From NCBI GenBank assembly GCA_002633005.1, contig NMRA01000124.1, positions 235,493 to 299,492 of the forward strand: 64,000 nt of DNA, given 5' to 3'. Position numbers and translations under genes: made by a program. Positions within the stretch are counted from its first letter, which is position 1. Each line of letters starts with the position of its first letter. The stretch is from Phoronis australis (taxonomy: Eukaryota > Phoronida > Phoronidae). Below the pieces are notes generated by a model. That model was not told the DNA's origin. It saw only the letters and a program-made list of their open reading frames with translations, and ran no database searches. Of the stretch, positions 1 through 34,800 are shown piece after piece.

Positions 1-254
1 CATTCATTACCTAAGACTTGTACATACGGTCACTGCACCCAATAGTATTTTAATCATATTGCTACAATTTGTGCATTGAAGATCTGCAAAAGTATTCGCA
101 GTTTGAAGATGGTACCATTTCATGCAGTTGCTACAGTTTGTGTTCATTGAGGGTGCTGTAATACCTACATGGAGTTATGACTGGTATAATGTGGTAAAAT
201 AGTCATTGTTCCAATGTTTGTTTTTTAACCTCACAATATATTGAACATTTTCAG

Positions 255-22758
<22,504 letters not shown>

Positions 22759-24459
22759 ACAGCATGGATGATGTAGCTTGCACTTCTAATTGAATTGCAG
22801 AAGATATGAAAACTATGGATTTGAGACATTAATTGCCAGTTGCGAATATTTCGAGTGTATTCATGAGGCACATCCTTCTTAACCAGGGGGATAAATTATG
22901 GTACTGAAGGTTGTCAACAAAATGACTTTGTGAAATCAACAATTAACGTGATGCATCACACTCCACTGAAATATCCATATCTGAGTGCAGAAGTAACTGA
23001 TACGTTCTCATTCATGTGTTTGTGTAACACATTGAACACTTTGCCTCGCACCAAAATCATTCAGAACACAACAAATCGCCATAACAACGAATTTCTTAAT
23101 TCACTGACATAGGTGCTATGGCAATAGCCTAGAGAGACGAATGTGTTGATTTAATCACAAAAGTCTTGTCAAAGAATAACACTTCTTGTTTTTGTGGTTA
23201 TTCTGAGGTCGAAATGGAGATAATATTTTTGGCTCAGTGGAAATTAGAACTTATATTTTTGGCTCGATATAACTACTCCATTTCATCTCACTTTGAAGTT
23301 GACCATTTTTGACCTGCCGATGTAGTGTGCAACATAACTTCAACAATAAATTTTACTTCATGGATAACAATAATAATGACATATCTTACAGACTGAAATA
23401 GTAGTTACAGAGGCTCGTTTTTGTAGTTCAAAATCATGTTAATTTGATTCAATTTTTACTCGATGTTGCTCATTTCATTGTAACATTTAAGTAATAGCCA
23501 TAAGGAACCTGAATTTTATTTACAGCCTTTGTTACTGAATACAAGCGTCATCCATACATGGTAATTTTATAACTTCACCTTGTTTCCAATAGTAAGAAAC
23601 ATGCTTGTCCCAACTTCCCCTGTGTGCTTAATATTGCGTGACTCTAAAATGCTGGTGCTTGTACTAAGTGGTGATGTTATTTTCATGCAATACCTTAATG
23701 TACTTTTGATGTGAAAAAGTGAGAAATAATTTAAAAAACATCGGGTTTTGTTCTTTCTCACTACAATTTTTTGTGACACCTAAACAATTGACCTATCGCA
23801 AGGATTTTGAGTGACGGCTTAATTGACTAATCAGAATGCGCATTCTTGACACACCTTCATTTCCAAGCCGCCATTTTACCCAACAAACACGTTGCCGGGT
23901 AAAACTTATTGTTTGTTAGCCGACATTACGCGAGGGGGCGAAGCTTGCCACAGGTCAATTCTTGATCCATCCCTAAAGTGTATGCACACTTGTGAAAATG
24001 TTGGTTACCATCAATTCCTGTACCTCCTGCAAATGAAATTTAGACTTAATTCTCTGCAAAAGCTTTGCATCGGCAGAAAAGCATATTCGCAAAACTCACC
24101 ACGTTATTTTAATGTATTTTTTAAATTGGAATATTAACACCGTGAGTGCAGGAAACCAATTGTAATGCTTAACTGTTTGGTGAGATTTGCTTCGAGAGGT
24201 CTTCATAAACCAGACTGGTTTTGTAATTTATGCGCGACGCCTCCTTAATAAAACCAATTGCTTTTTCAAGTGAAGACACACGCGATATACACCACGAGAC
24301 GGTGGGAAGTAGTTGAAATACTGTTGACAGTCAGCTTCATGTGACTGGACTCTAAAATCACATTGCTGTCGGCATTGAACCATCCAATTTACAACTTGTC
24401 CATGCAAAACTCGTTCTGCAGAACCCGTCAAATCCAAAACTGCTGGCTTCAATTACCGG
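22759..24459. other. EPRS 3'UTR and convergent spacer
   Basis: 3'UTR to about 23370, then sequence with no coding or repeat signal I can name. The gene-like CpG patch at 23860-23950 (ccgccattttaccc...) resembles a promoter or TE edge but leads into no recognisable exon. Confidence 0.4.
23345..23350 (+). terminator. probable EPRS polyadenylation signal
   Basis: AATAAA about 590 bp after the EPRS stop codon, the first canonical signal I see downstream on this strand. It would give a 3'UTR of roughly 0.6 kb. The assignment is by position only. Confidence 0.5.
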
Positions 24460-24820
24460 ATAGTTAAATACATCTTCAGAAAACTTCCAGTTTTGAGAAC
24501 AAAAATTTTAATCAATCCGTCCCCCCCTGCGAGTTGGGAGTACCTCTGCCTATAACCAGGTGGCACCACATGTTTGTGTTACTTGGAAGTTGCCAAATAC
24601 ATGAGAACTTCCACATTCCATATTTTATCGAAGCTGTGTGGCATACTGAAGGCAAAATCTATGAAAGTTGTCCAGTTCACAAAACTATGTAGAAATTCTG
24701 CAATTTTGTAACGTTTTGGAGTTCTATTTCTTCATCTGAAACTCTAACCCACAACTGGATCATGGGTTATAAGCCACCATTTGCCATTGCTTTACAATAC
24801 TAAACAAACTAAATGACCAG
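24460..24820. repeat. allelic duplicate, copy with insertion
   Basis: 361 bases that recur at 24960-25318 with a 2-base indel and a few substitutions. At 24820/24821 it runs into a foldback element. Confidence 0.95.
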
Positions 24821-24958
24821 GGCCCGGTCTCCAATCTTCTACTCGAAATGGAACTCGAAATTAGGTTTGGCATTTTCTACTCTACTTTTGGGCGAACTCA
24901 AGATAAGTGTCTATTATTCTATGGTCGAGTACACAATAACTTACGTAGATAATTTATT
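24821..24958. mobile_element. foldback MITE, insertion on one haplotype
   Basis: Matches, inverted, the end of the element at 57731-58136 (ggcccggtctccaatctt ... acttacgtag). The insertion is absent from the second haplotype (25318/25319). It is cut by the join n at 24959. Confidence 0.85.
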
Positions 24959-24959
24959 N

Positions 24960-25318
24960 ATAGTTAAATACATCTTCAGAAAACTTCCAGTTTTGAGAAC
25001 AAAAATTTTAATCAATCCGTCCCCCCCTGCGAGTTGGGAGTACCTCTGCCTATAACCAGGTGGCACCACATGTTTGTGTTACTTGGAAGTTGCCAAATAC
25101 ATGAGAACTTCCACATTGAATATTTTATCGAAGCTGTGTGGCATACTGAAGGCAAAATCTATGAAAGTTGTCCAGTTCACAAAACTATGTAGAAATTCTG
25201 CAATTTTGTAACGTTATGGAGTTCTATTTCTTCATCTGAAACTAACCCACAACTGGATCATGGGTTATAAGCCACCATTTGCCATTGCTTTACAATACTA
25301 AACAAACTAAATGACCAG
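24960..25318. repeat. allelic duplicate, empty-site copy
   Basis: Copy of 24460-24820 following the join; continues as ordinary spacer towards RPS29. Confidence 0.95.
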
Positions 25319-26027
25319 TTTTACCACATCACCGTCAGTGCAGATGGCAGACTTTCCATAGGGTTCACATGAAGTTTTTCCATTCCACTTGTAAACGTTT
25401 TTCCAAAGGAAATGTACCGTACCGTGAACCGTCTGCACCAGGAAAGCTTTCGAATGGGGAACACACCAGCCGAAAAGATTGTGCTTGATAGACCGCTGTC
25501 ACCATCCACATCAACTTAATAGCTCTAGAACATGGTCCAAGAAGGGTTTTTTTGCCAATATGATAGACTAAAGGTATAAAATAAAAACATCGTTTTTTCA
25601 ATTTCATTTCAAAATAGCAAATTTTCGCAGTTGGCTGCAAATCATACACTGAAATCAAAGCTAGCAACTTGTCAAATAGGCTTGAAAGACTGCTTTGCTA
25701 TTTATCCCATGTTTAGGTTTGCTAAGTGAGCCGAGGTCGTTAGTTCAGTTTACAAAAATCCTTTCTCTATTACATCACTTCAAATTTCTCACATAAAGTA
25801 AAAGTTGCACAAGCCAGACATATACAAGTCAGTTCTGTTATATGGATGTTCTGCTTGGAGTACTAAGGCTGGAGGTAAGTCAAATTTCCCCTTGATAGGG
25901 CAAATTCTCTGTCCAAGTGTTCCCGACTTCTGGTAGTTTTAATGTATATAAATAATAAATCCCACACATGAAAGGCTACTTTGCCCTTTTATAAGTCATA
26001 ACAAAAAGTTGATAAGAAGGGAATAAG
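25319..26027. other. spacer between EPRS and RPS29
   Basis: 0.7 kb with short open frames on the minus strand (25321-25667) that show no domain. Nothing supported. Confidence 0.35.
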
Positions 26028-26049
26028 TTTATTTCACATAAAGTTTATT
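26028..26049 (-). terminator. RPS29 polyadenylation signals
   Basis: Two AATAAA hexamers on the minus strand (26049-26044 and 26033-26028) lie about 120-145 bp after the RPS29 stop, as expected for a short ribosomal-protein 3'UTR. Confidence 0.7.
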
Positions 26050-26170
26050 GAAGTGTAGTCCTAGATAAAACAACAGTGTATGTATATAGAGTCCATTTCT
26101 TGAGATGGTTTCATGGATGGTTCTGGAGTTTTCTGGAAACACTTCACTTTATGCTTCTTCAGAGCAACTG

Positions 26171-29100
26171 CTAATCCATCTGAAACAACAGCAACATCAC
26201 ATCACATAAATTATAATCCATATGTAATCGAAAGTTTTCATACAGTTGGAGTCTACTTAACAAATAACATTCATAATTCAACTTGAGCTGCTTTATTAAA
26301 GGTCTGGATTACCCATAATGTTAGCACTTTCATGGCCCTGGGTAACGTGTTGATCTGTAACAAACTTCCCAAGCTCGAAGCCAGCATAGTTCACTAAAAG
26401 AAGAACCGACTCGTAAGAAATTGGCTGGCTGACCTTCAGAAAACAACCCAACTGGAAAGTCACGTGACAGCACAACTAACGAATTTTAGGCAAAGCAAAC
26501 CGTAACGCTTTAATTTACATTTCATAGTAAGTTATCTGTTATACCCACAGTTCACATGAAACACAAGCTACAAAAGAAAAACAAACTCAAAGCGACAACC
26601 ACAGTGCATTTCTAAACCCATTTGTGCAAGAAAGGACAAATTTATCAAAAAGCAATTATTTCAATGCATTGCAAACTCAAATTCGCCTTGTTTGAACTTT
26701 GGTGCAGTTTTCACGCGACATTCCAGTGTTTTCCTGTATCATGCCATGATGGCAAATTCTAAATTGAAAGTCCATATCCACACAGTGGTTGGAGGGTTAA
26801 CCTCGAGCATATCGACAAAAACGTGCATTGAACTGTTGCTTGAAAAATGATCAAACTCGCAGGAGATCAAATGTGCCTCTACATTCCAAATTCATCGCAG
26901 GAGTGCCAAACCTGTCACAGCAAAATCTGAACTCTCGGATACCCTGATTTTCCTTGGTAACAGAAAACGGACGGAATTCATGAAATCTAAGTTCTTTCGT
27001 GGAAAGAAATTTCGAATGAAACTAACATATTTCAGTAATAGATGACATAATTCAAATACTTTTAGTTTAAAACTGACAAAATTAAGATTCTGGGCCCTAA
27101 GCAATTGACTACCATTTTACAATAGACATGTTCAAGTAGTTGCTCATTCTTTCCAAAGGTGACACTGTTCTTTTCCCGTTTAAGAAAACCGTAAACATGG
27201 CGTGCAGCAAGTTAGCCACATGAAGCTGTGCCATAATTCAGTGGAACAAGCAAGCAATTCCAAGGTAGATATGTATATTATTCAAAAGTTGGAAGCAGTA
27301 TTTCCGAAAATGTACGTTTGCAGTGCCCACGCTCACCTAAAGGTAAAGGTGCCTGTGCCACCAGAGGGGAATTTTTGGTTGAGAGAAACCAGTACCACCT
27401 TAGTCACCACCTTTATCGGCAATGCCCAAAGTGCTCGATATTCGGTCCCAAAATCAAGGTTTACCAAAAGAGATTTCTTTGTTTTTGAACACGGAAAATC
27501 AGGGTATCTAAAGCTCCTTACTGCGACAAGATGGAAAACAGGATGTGAACACAGTGCCCAAAATTTATTTAAAACACTGGGTCAAAATAAGACGCAACAG
27601 ACTTCCAGGTAGTTCACCCCTATCGCCAACAGCGAAAACATCCGACTTACCTTCTTAAAGCCAATAACATTGGCGTATTCTCTGAAACACTGACGACACA
27701 TGTTAATCCCATATTTCCTGATCAGACCATGACGGTTACTGCATACTCGGCTGTAAAATAAATTGTAAAATCCTGCATTCTTCCAAAGCATCCGGCTAAA
27801 TAACAGGAATTTGCACCCACAGCCCAAGCACTAACAGAGAACCTTGTACCATGCGTATTAAAAACTTTTCGCTCTTTATTCAAGGGTGCCAAACTTGTTC
27901 CTTCGACACGTTGTGGAAATCATTGACAACTTCTCCTGTTAAAGAGAAAAAATCTCCAAATCAAGAGAAGCCTGCTTCTGCATTAAGATCACCTCTTTCC
28001 AATATAGCAGTCCGCTCAAATAAGATTTAGAATGTCGAGCAAAAGTTTTACAGCAGTGACTAGTGCAAGGTACGTTAGCATCGGTCAAGTGTATGGTTAG
28101 TTAAAGGAAAGACAAGGGTTAAACGGTAAAAGTCAAATTGACGAGTCGCTCATTGAAATAGCCGACGGCAACCAGTTTTCACGGAATAATGGTCATTAAA
28201 TGTTATTCAGTGAAACGAGTTGCCGGCAGCCACTCGCCAGTGGGACCAGTCTATTTGACTGGCTGGAAAAAATTCTAGCACGGAACAAGCAACATTGCAA
28301 TTAGATCAGCTAGGCTTGCGCTAGCCACTGGCGAATTATGAGGTTGTGAAAATCATGAAAAATGACAAAATTTCGCTCTTGCTAGGGAGGATGTTTTTTA
28401 ATTTTTTTTACAATACCCATGTGTCGTACATTTTTGAAAAGCCCTTGGTGTGAGAAATGAAATGGTGCAAAAATCAGAAAAATTGGATGAGCGGTTAACG
28501 AGAAAATGGTAGTTGAAACGCGATGATTGTGCGTAAAATATCAGCCTTTTTACATAATTTCGTAAAAAATAAAAGAATATACATGTGCTGCATATAAAAG
28601 ATTCGTCTCATTGAGACAAACATGGTGGTGTGTATTATATAAAATTTGGATCGATTTCTACAGAGATATTGCTGTTTAAGTGTGTTGTTAGCATATAGAA
28701 CAGGCTCATCATGTTTGATGAAAACAGTGAATTACACAGCTTAAAAGCTAAAGAGCAAAGACACCACATCAGCTCAGAAAATAAATACATCTCATTCTGA
28801 GCTAGGAGGAAATTTCACATCAAATTACAAGATAACATTGGTGGATTTGGGGAGGGGGCAAGGGGGCCAGCCCGTGCCCCCCCCCCCTAAAACTCCCAGA
28901 TTTCATTTGGCAGTTTGAGGGTGCAAATATCTTACGGGTAAAATTCTGCATAATACTCTGCCCTGCCCACCTCCTATCTAAAAATCCTAGATCTGCCCCT
29001 GAATACTACTACATGGGCAACACATCATTGCCCGACAGCGACAGGGGGCTGGGGGAAGCTATAGCTCCCCCACTTTTTTCAGTGCTGGGTGCCACCCATG

Positions 29101-30247
29101 TACTATTAGATCGTATCATGGAAAAAACATCAGAAAGTAGACAAAAGACCATTTGGGAAAATAAATCACTCTTAACATGAAGGATTTCACCATTTACGCA
29201 ACAAAAACTTTGTAACAACTTTATTCCGAACGGTTAAGTTGTGATGCCATTGAACTTCAACGTAGCCGCTGGTGGCGCTCACATGCGGCGACTTAGTGAA
29301 CTAACGACTGCTGTTTGAAAAGTGCCAATGCGCAGCAGTTTGACAGAATTTCTGAAAATGAAATAATTACCAATTAAAAGAGTGATAAATTCCTCATCGA
29401 AAAATCGGGGGGCATATTGCGCAACTGGAAAAACATCAATCTCCCGACCGACCAAAATTAGGCCTTCCGGACGATCGAAAACTCGCCATGAAAACTTGGC
29501 CATGACTTCGAGAAAACAACTTGAGGAGATGCGCACGCATCTAAACTACATCCTGTCCAAATTTCATGTTTCTATTTATAGTGCTCTTTTGGATAGGAGG
29601 AACAAGAGGTACTTTTTCGAAAGTTGATCGCATTGTGGAAAATCGTGCACTAAAAAAAGCTTAGAAAAATGATTTATCAGCGATAATTTGAGACAAAAAG
29701 ATTACAAACTTACAAATAAAGACTAAGGTAACGATTTATAACACAAAATTGTCTTATAGTTAACTTTGAAGTCTGAAATCGGGTAATTTACCGACGTGGG
29801 TTTTACACGGAGGCAGATATGGAGCACCTACTTTTTGATCGTCCTCCCTTCTCTTGCTGAATTTCCGCCATATTGGTTTGCTCACCCCTACTTAAATTTT
29901 CAACTTTTTACCTACATCGTTATCTAGATACATTTCGACGTCAGTCTATACATAGGCCTACAGCTAACAAGCTGGCTCGTAGACAGATTACGTGTCGGTG
30001 TACTTCGCAAGGCGTACGTTCGACACAACTCGCCACAGAACTCGCAACAGGCACAGGCACAACTGAACAAGGGCACACAAGACTTAATTGAAATTGGCCA
30101 ATTTAAACCAATCTTGCTATTTAAAGGACGAGGGACACTAGAAAACAACATAGTGAATATTTTGTGACTAAAACACAAGCTGTACCATGATCGAGCGCCC
30201 TGTCCAAACTTTTTTGGGTGAGAGCACCAAACGCTGGCAAATCCCAT
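26171..30247 (-). CDS. RPS29: 40S ribosomal protein S29 (uS14)
   Basis: Small-subunit ribosomal protein at the mRNA-entry side of the 40S head. Three exons on the minus strand: 30247-30186 (ATG, 20 codons plus TG), 27750-27651 (100 bp) and 26179-26171 (Met, Asp, TAG). The 56-residue product begins [17 protein letters not shown] and contains [20 protein letters not shown]. The zinc-finger cysteines C21, C24, C39 and C42 are all present in the C-x2-C...C-x2-C arrangement, and 56 residues is the usual length of the family. The last exon contributes only two residues and the stop, so almost all of it is 3'UTR. The gene converges on EPRS and diverges from the bZIP gene. Intron 1 (about 2.4 kb) and intron 2 (about 1.5 kb) hold repeats; I found no convincing intronic snoRNA. 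Confidence 0.97.
26937..27509. mobile_element. TIR element in RPS29 intron 2
   Basis: Ends GGATACCCTGATTTTCC and its inverted counterpart at 27509, same termini and subterminal word (taacagaaaa) as the elements at 11230 and 12503, but 573 bp long. It looks like a longer, less deleted member of that family; no transposase is recognisable. Confidence 0.6.
27751..30185. other. RPS29 intron 1
   Basis: 2.4 kb. 28850-29000 is a copy of a repeat rich in poly-C/G (also at 32714-32880; shared words cccagatt and atttggcagtt, and ends resembling ggcggatct). No snoRNA with convincing C/D or H/ACA boxes on the minus strand. Confidence 0.45.
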
Positions 30248-30260
30248 TATGGCGGCCTAG

Positions 30261-30270
30261 GTGAAAAGAG
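30261..30270 (-). promoter_or_regulatory. 5' TOP-like start of RPS29 mRNA
   Basis: The minus strand reads CTCTTTTCAC, 13 bases upstream of the RPS29 ATG: a C followed by an unbroken pyrimidine run. This is the terminal oligopyrimidine motif expected at the cap of ribosomal protein mRNAs and subject to mTOR/LARP1 control in animals. The predicted start is near 30270; transcript ends would be needed to confirm it. Confidence 0.6.
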
Positions 30271-31638
30271 CGAGCATGCGTACCACAGTAGCGACTGTAA
30301 ACATCATTTTCTACATTTTTAAGAAAAAGTTAAAAATATGTAATATGAAGCAACTGAATGCAACAAATTATCCAAAATTTAGTTTTATAAACTCGAGAAT
30401 CTGATAACACGACACCAAATAGCCGTATAATACGTGTGTCACCTCATTCAATAATGTTAACTGAAATATCCAGCTGGTAACCAGTGTCACCTATTGCTCA
30501 GCATTATAACTACATCTAGCAGTTTGTTTCATCATGGCGGGAATATTCAGGATTTCCCACCGTCAAAGTGTTGGGTTTTTCCAAAAATTCTGATCAATGC
30601 TATTAACGATTACACAGATTTACTTTCTTTCTGAATTCAAAGGAAATATTCTTCTACTATATTGTGAGTATTTAGTGCACACTTCAATATTGATTCCATG
30701 TTATTTACGTTGGCGCCAATGGGCATTTTCCCAAGGCGCAGTGCATCACTGGAAATTCCAAATTTGGAAATTCTATTTTTTCCCACTCCTCTGCTAACTA
30801 AAGCAGCCAAAATGAAATTGGTGATCACGTTTTACTTCTATTTTTGTATTCACTGCTAACCTTACTATACCGAAACAATTGTTATTTAGATTACCAATTA
30901 TAATTTAGAATAATTATTCTCAGTGCAAGGCTAAAAGTACTTCGATGACACTGTTTGCAAAAAAATCGCAGGTGTACTTCGAAATATTAAAATGGTTGTC
31001 ATTAATGAATTGCCCTGAGATCAGTAGCAATGATCTTGAAGAAATTGTCTTCAAAGTTACGAGCTGACAAATAATAGTACAATCACGTGGTCTGATGCAC
31101 CGTCGTCAGTTACATCACACGTGCGTTGACTGTTCATTGCCCATTGCGGCGCCTGAAACCGTTTCTTGTTATACACATTTTACACAAAACACACAAATTG
31201 AACCGAGTTGAGGAGGTGGAGACTAGGCTCAAGGGTCTATCACAGGGGTCCAGTGAGAACACCTGATGACAGATGGAGGCAAAACAATTAAACGAAAATG
31301 TACAAGGAGAAAGAAAAAGCCGTCATAATTGGAATTCTGAGCCCTAATCCAAACTCAAAATACCCAAACGTCATATTAAGTCCGTGTCTGCTTTAATTGA
31401 CGACTGGGGGGTTATTCCTTTAGTTAACGTGTAATACATAGGTCACGATGCTCAGACGTCTAGTATTTTTGAAACAAAGAAATATCTTTGTATTGATGAT
31501 CAGAAAATTGAAATTGTCACCGTAAAATAACACGGCTATGACGAAATAATTTACCGAGAATTAATAACTATAACATCATCCTCTGAATTTTGATATTCCA
31601 AAAAAATATTACTCATATGCAATCCATATTTGCATTAT
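30271..31638. promoter_or_regulatory. divergent RPS29 / bZIP spacer
   Basis: 1.37 kb between the RPS29 start and the bZIP TATA box; it should hold both promoters. Short open frames at 30597-30828 have no domain. Repeats of E-box-like cacgtg words occur (31085, 31118), which I cannot interpret further. Confidence 0.4.
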
Positions 31639-31646
31639 TATAAATA
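31639..31646 (+). promoter_or_regulatory. TATA box of the bZIP gene
   Basis: TATAAATA lies 257 bp upstream of the bZIP start codon and just before the leader with its upstream ORFs; a start near 31670 would follow. The RPS29 start is about 1.37 kb away on the other strand, so the two promoters diverge. Assigned by motif and position. Confidence 0.5.
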
Positions 31647-31718
31647 GCGCCTTGTGTTCTACAAAGTGCAAAGTGCGCGAAACAAGAGCGACCTGACTCG
31701 CTTTTTAATCTTTGCACA

Positions 31719-31882
31719 ATGGAGATATCAACGTCGATTTAATGTTGACTACGACTTGGGTTTTCCCGGCTGGTCGACATGCCTTGACTTGTATCAAAGC
31801 GGGAAATTCCGTGTTGAACGCATAAGCTTTCATCTTTTACAGCGTCGGAAGGGTAAGGAGTACAAAGTTTATGTTCACATAA
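31719..31882 (+). promoter_or_regulatory. four upstream ORFs in the bZIP leader
   Basis: Between the TATA box and the bZIP ATG (31896) every ATG opens a short frame that closes before the main ORF: 31719-31742 (8 codons), 31742-31825 (28 codons, overlapping the first by TAATG), 31779-31787 (3 codons) and 31871-31882 (4 codons, ending 13 bases before the main ATG). This assumes an unspliced leader. Such a leader would limit translation and could make it stress-responsive, as for other bZIP genes. Confidence 0.5.
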
Positions 31883-31895
31883 TTCAACTCTGCGA

Positions 31896-34800
31896 ATGGC
31901 TATCCCATGCACGGACAAGCCAACAGCTAAGTCGCAAATGGTGCCAGAGGGTCTGGTGCCGCTGCCTGTCAGCGTAGTGTCCGCGGATAGCTCGTCAGAT
32001 ACCAACCAAGATGACGGATGTCTACATGAGCATGTAAGTTCTCGACATGCATCACTGGAAGACAGCCACGTAAGTGAGATGAACAGCAAGAGTTTTTAAG
32101 ACAGGATATACTTTCAACACCTAGTAGCTGTTGAGAATATCCAGTTTTGCTCACTGTTTTTATGCTGGACCTTGTTGACAAGTCTGCCAAATATCTACAA
32201 ATTCTAGATTTTGAACAAGGTATATATATTTTTTGCCTGAAAGCAAAATGTCTGTAGAATTATGTTTTTTGGCTCTATTCCAATTTAATCTGCCATTAAC
32301 TGGGTCACGTGACCATTTAACAAAAAGGAAAGATACATTCATAAAAAACAACGGTGTCAATATCACGATCCGATTTTACTTGATATACATAATCAAGATG
32401 ATATCCCAAAAACCCTGTTGCAATTATTTATCACTTCGTTTCCGTTTTATGTAACTTAAAATGTTAGTTCATGAAAATCAAGAAAGTTCTACTTTTTGAT
32501 AATCACTAATGATGGAAAAGTGGAACATTTCAAAAAAAACTTTAAAAAAGGATTTTAGAGAGCCATATGAGTGTATATAACACAGTACCTCAAAGTTTCA
32601 CAGGAATTCGTTCAAACATTTCTAGAGTCCTACATGATCTTAACTATTTTACTGTTTCCCTCGTTACAAGTAAATACATAGAATGAAGACAATAGAGAAA
32701 AGTTTTGTTTTCAGTGGCGGATTTAGAGGGGGGCCAAGGGGGCCATGGACCCCCTAAAATTCTCCCAGATTCCATTTGGCAGTTCCGGAGTGCGAATGTC
32801 TGACGGGCAAAATCCTGGCTCTGGCCTGCCCTTCCCCGCTAACCGTCAAGTCCTAGTTCCGCCCGTGGTTTTAGCGACTGAAATAACGAGTTTGTTCGCA
32901 CTGAGAAGGAAGACTTAGAAACGACTCGATGGGTGGATTGTTTTAGTAAACAAATCGGTTTGAATGAGAAGGGAATTTTTAGGGTCTTTTTGAACTAATA
33001 ACTAACATGTAAGGAGCGATACACATGACGTCATCNGATGGTAAAAAGTTGCAAATTTTGGATGACGTAATATGCGAATGCTCCCTTGATACGCAATCTA
33101 ATTTTAAAATGGCGTTGCGCCTTCCAACCCACTATGGCTCACATGTCAATAAGGGAGACAAAATGAACCCACAAACATATGAATACAATATGTCACCAGT
33201 TTACAACAATCAGGACCCTTCCAAGAAACTGACTTTAATTCATGTTTTACTAAAGTCAAAGATTTGTTTCAACTTCCAACTTACTTTGAAACTTCCACAT
33301 CAGTTAAGTTCGACAAAATTAAGACAAAACTGAAGTCAAAAACTTAAGTCAAGCTTTTAAGATTTCTTTCTTGAAACGACTTGAGAGAAATTAAAGTTTT
33401 ATCTTAAATATGGCTGAAATATAACATTTGTCTTAGCTAAGTCAGTTTTCTTGGAACGGGCCCCTGAGTTACAGTGTAATATGCACGAAAAGTATCACAT
33501 CTTCGCAAAAATAATTCTTGAGGTTTCCAGCCGATTTCAATGGAAATTGTTAGGAAATGATAGCTTTTGATTTTTCTGATCTTTTAATCTGTTCCACGGA
33601 ATTCCTGAAAATCTCACCGACGACATAGACTGACTGTTTCAGTCAAATAGTGGTATTCGAATGGGAAAATGCTAATGATTTTAAGTATAGCTTAAGTCAG
33701 ATTTGAAATCAAAGTTGCATTTATTCATTTTTATCAGAACTGGAAATCGGAAGTGGTGCTCATCAATTTCTAATGCTGCAATGTGAATATGGAGTTCTTG
33801 CACCGCGCTTGGCGGTTCGAACTCGGACTCTGGTGAAATTTTATGATCAATGCTTGTAACAACTAAAGGCGCACGACATAACACTCTGACATGTGTATTC
33901 TCAGCATTTGCTCTGCATAGAAAACGTCATTTTCAGAGGATTGTGGACCTGGTTATGTAATATCTCCTTGGGTGAGTAGGCGCCATTTTTTGAGATTAGT
34001 GCACTCTCTTTCGACACCAAACAAAAACTGATGGTAATCATAGAAATCAAGGTATATCTCGGTTACGATAACGGGGCTAAATGACGACACCGGGCGTGGG
34101 GTATCATTTCCTATTTAGAAGTGGGGCGATGTCCCAAACAGGTTGGGGGGGGGGTAAAAAATTTGAAACCTGTCATGTTCCAGCAGTCACCATCCATATC
34201 AACAAAAACCAAGAAACGAATTTGACAAACAAATTCTGTAAAAGACTTTTTCATAGTATATGGACCGTCCTACTCTTCAGTCAGAATTGCAGTTTTCTTT
34301 GCAGGAAGAGTATAACCATGTATACCTGGTGAACACGTTTTCAGTGTTGCACAAAAAAGTTATGCAACTATCAAACTTGTTGGCACACAGCCCTTATTTT
34401 TGTACCACTGCCTCTCTCCTTTCATACCTTTTCATCATTGACTAAGATAAACTTGCATTGCTGCATCTTGTAGAAGAAAAGGCATCCCGACACTGAGGAC
34501 AGACGTCGTTTGAGAGAACGAAACAAACGAGCAGCACAGAAGAGTCGCTCACAAAAGCGACAGAAAGAGAGTCGCTTAAAAGAGGTAGGTTAGGTAAAAA
34601 AAGACATAATTAGTTCTGGCTTGTTTTTTCACGTTAGTGGTGCGGTACTTTTTATGCTCACTCATCGCTTGGAAAATCATGACGTGTCAAACCTTGCTCA
34701 CGTTTGCTTTGCGTGCCTTTGCGCAGCTTTTCGAAGAAACACAAAAGCGACATTCGGTGAAACTCATGCAGACGGGCGTTTTTAGTCGAGTAGCCTAGTT

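Noticed and set aside
28700-28800. C/D-box snoRNA in RPS29 intron 1
   Set aside because: tgatga and ctga words are present but mainly on the strand opposite to RPS29, with no terminal stem or convincing guide region.
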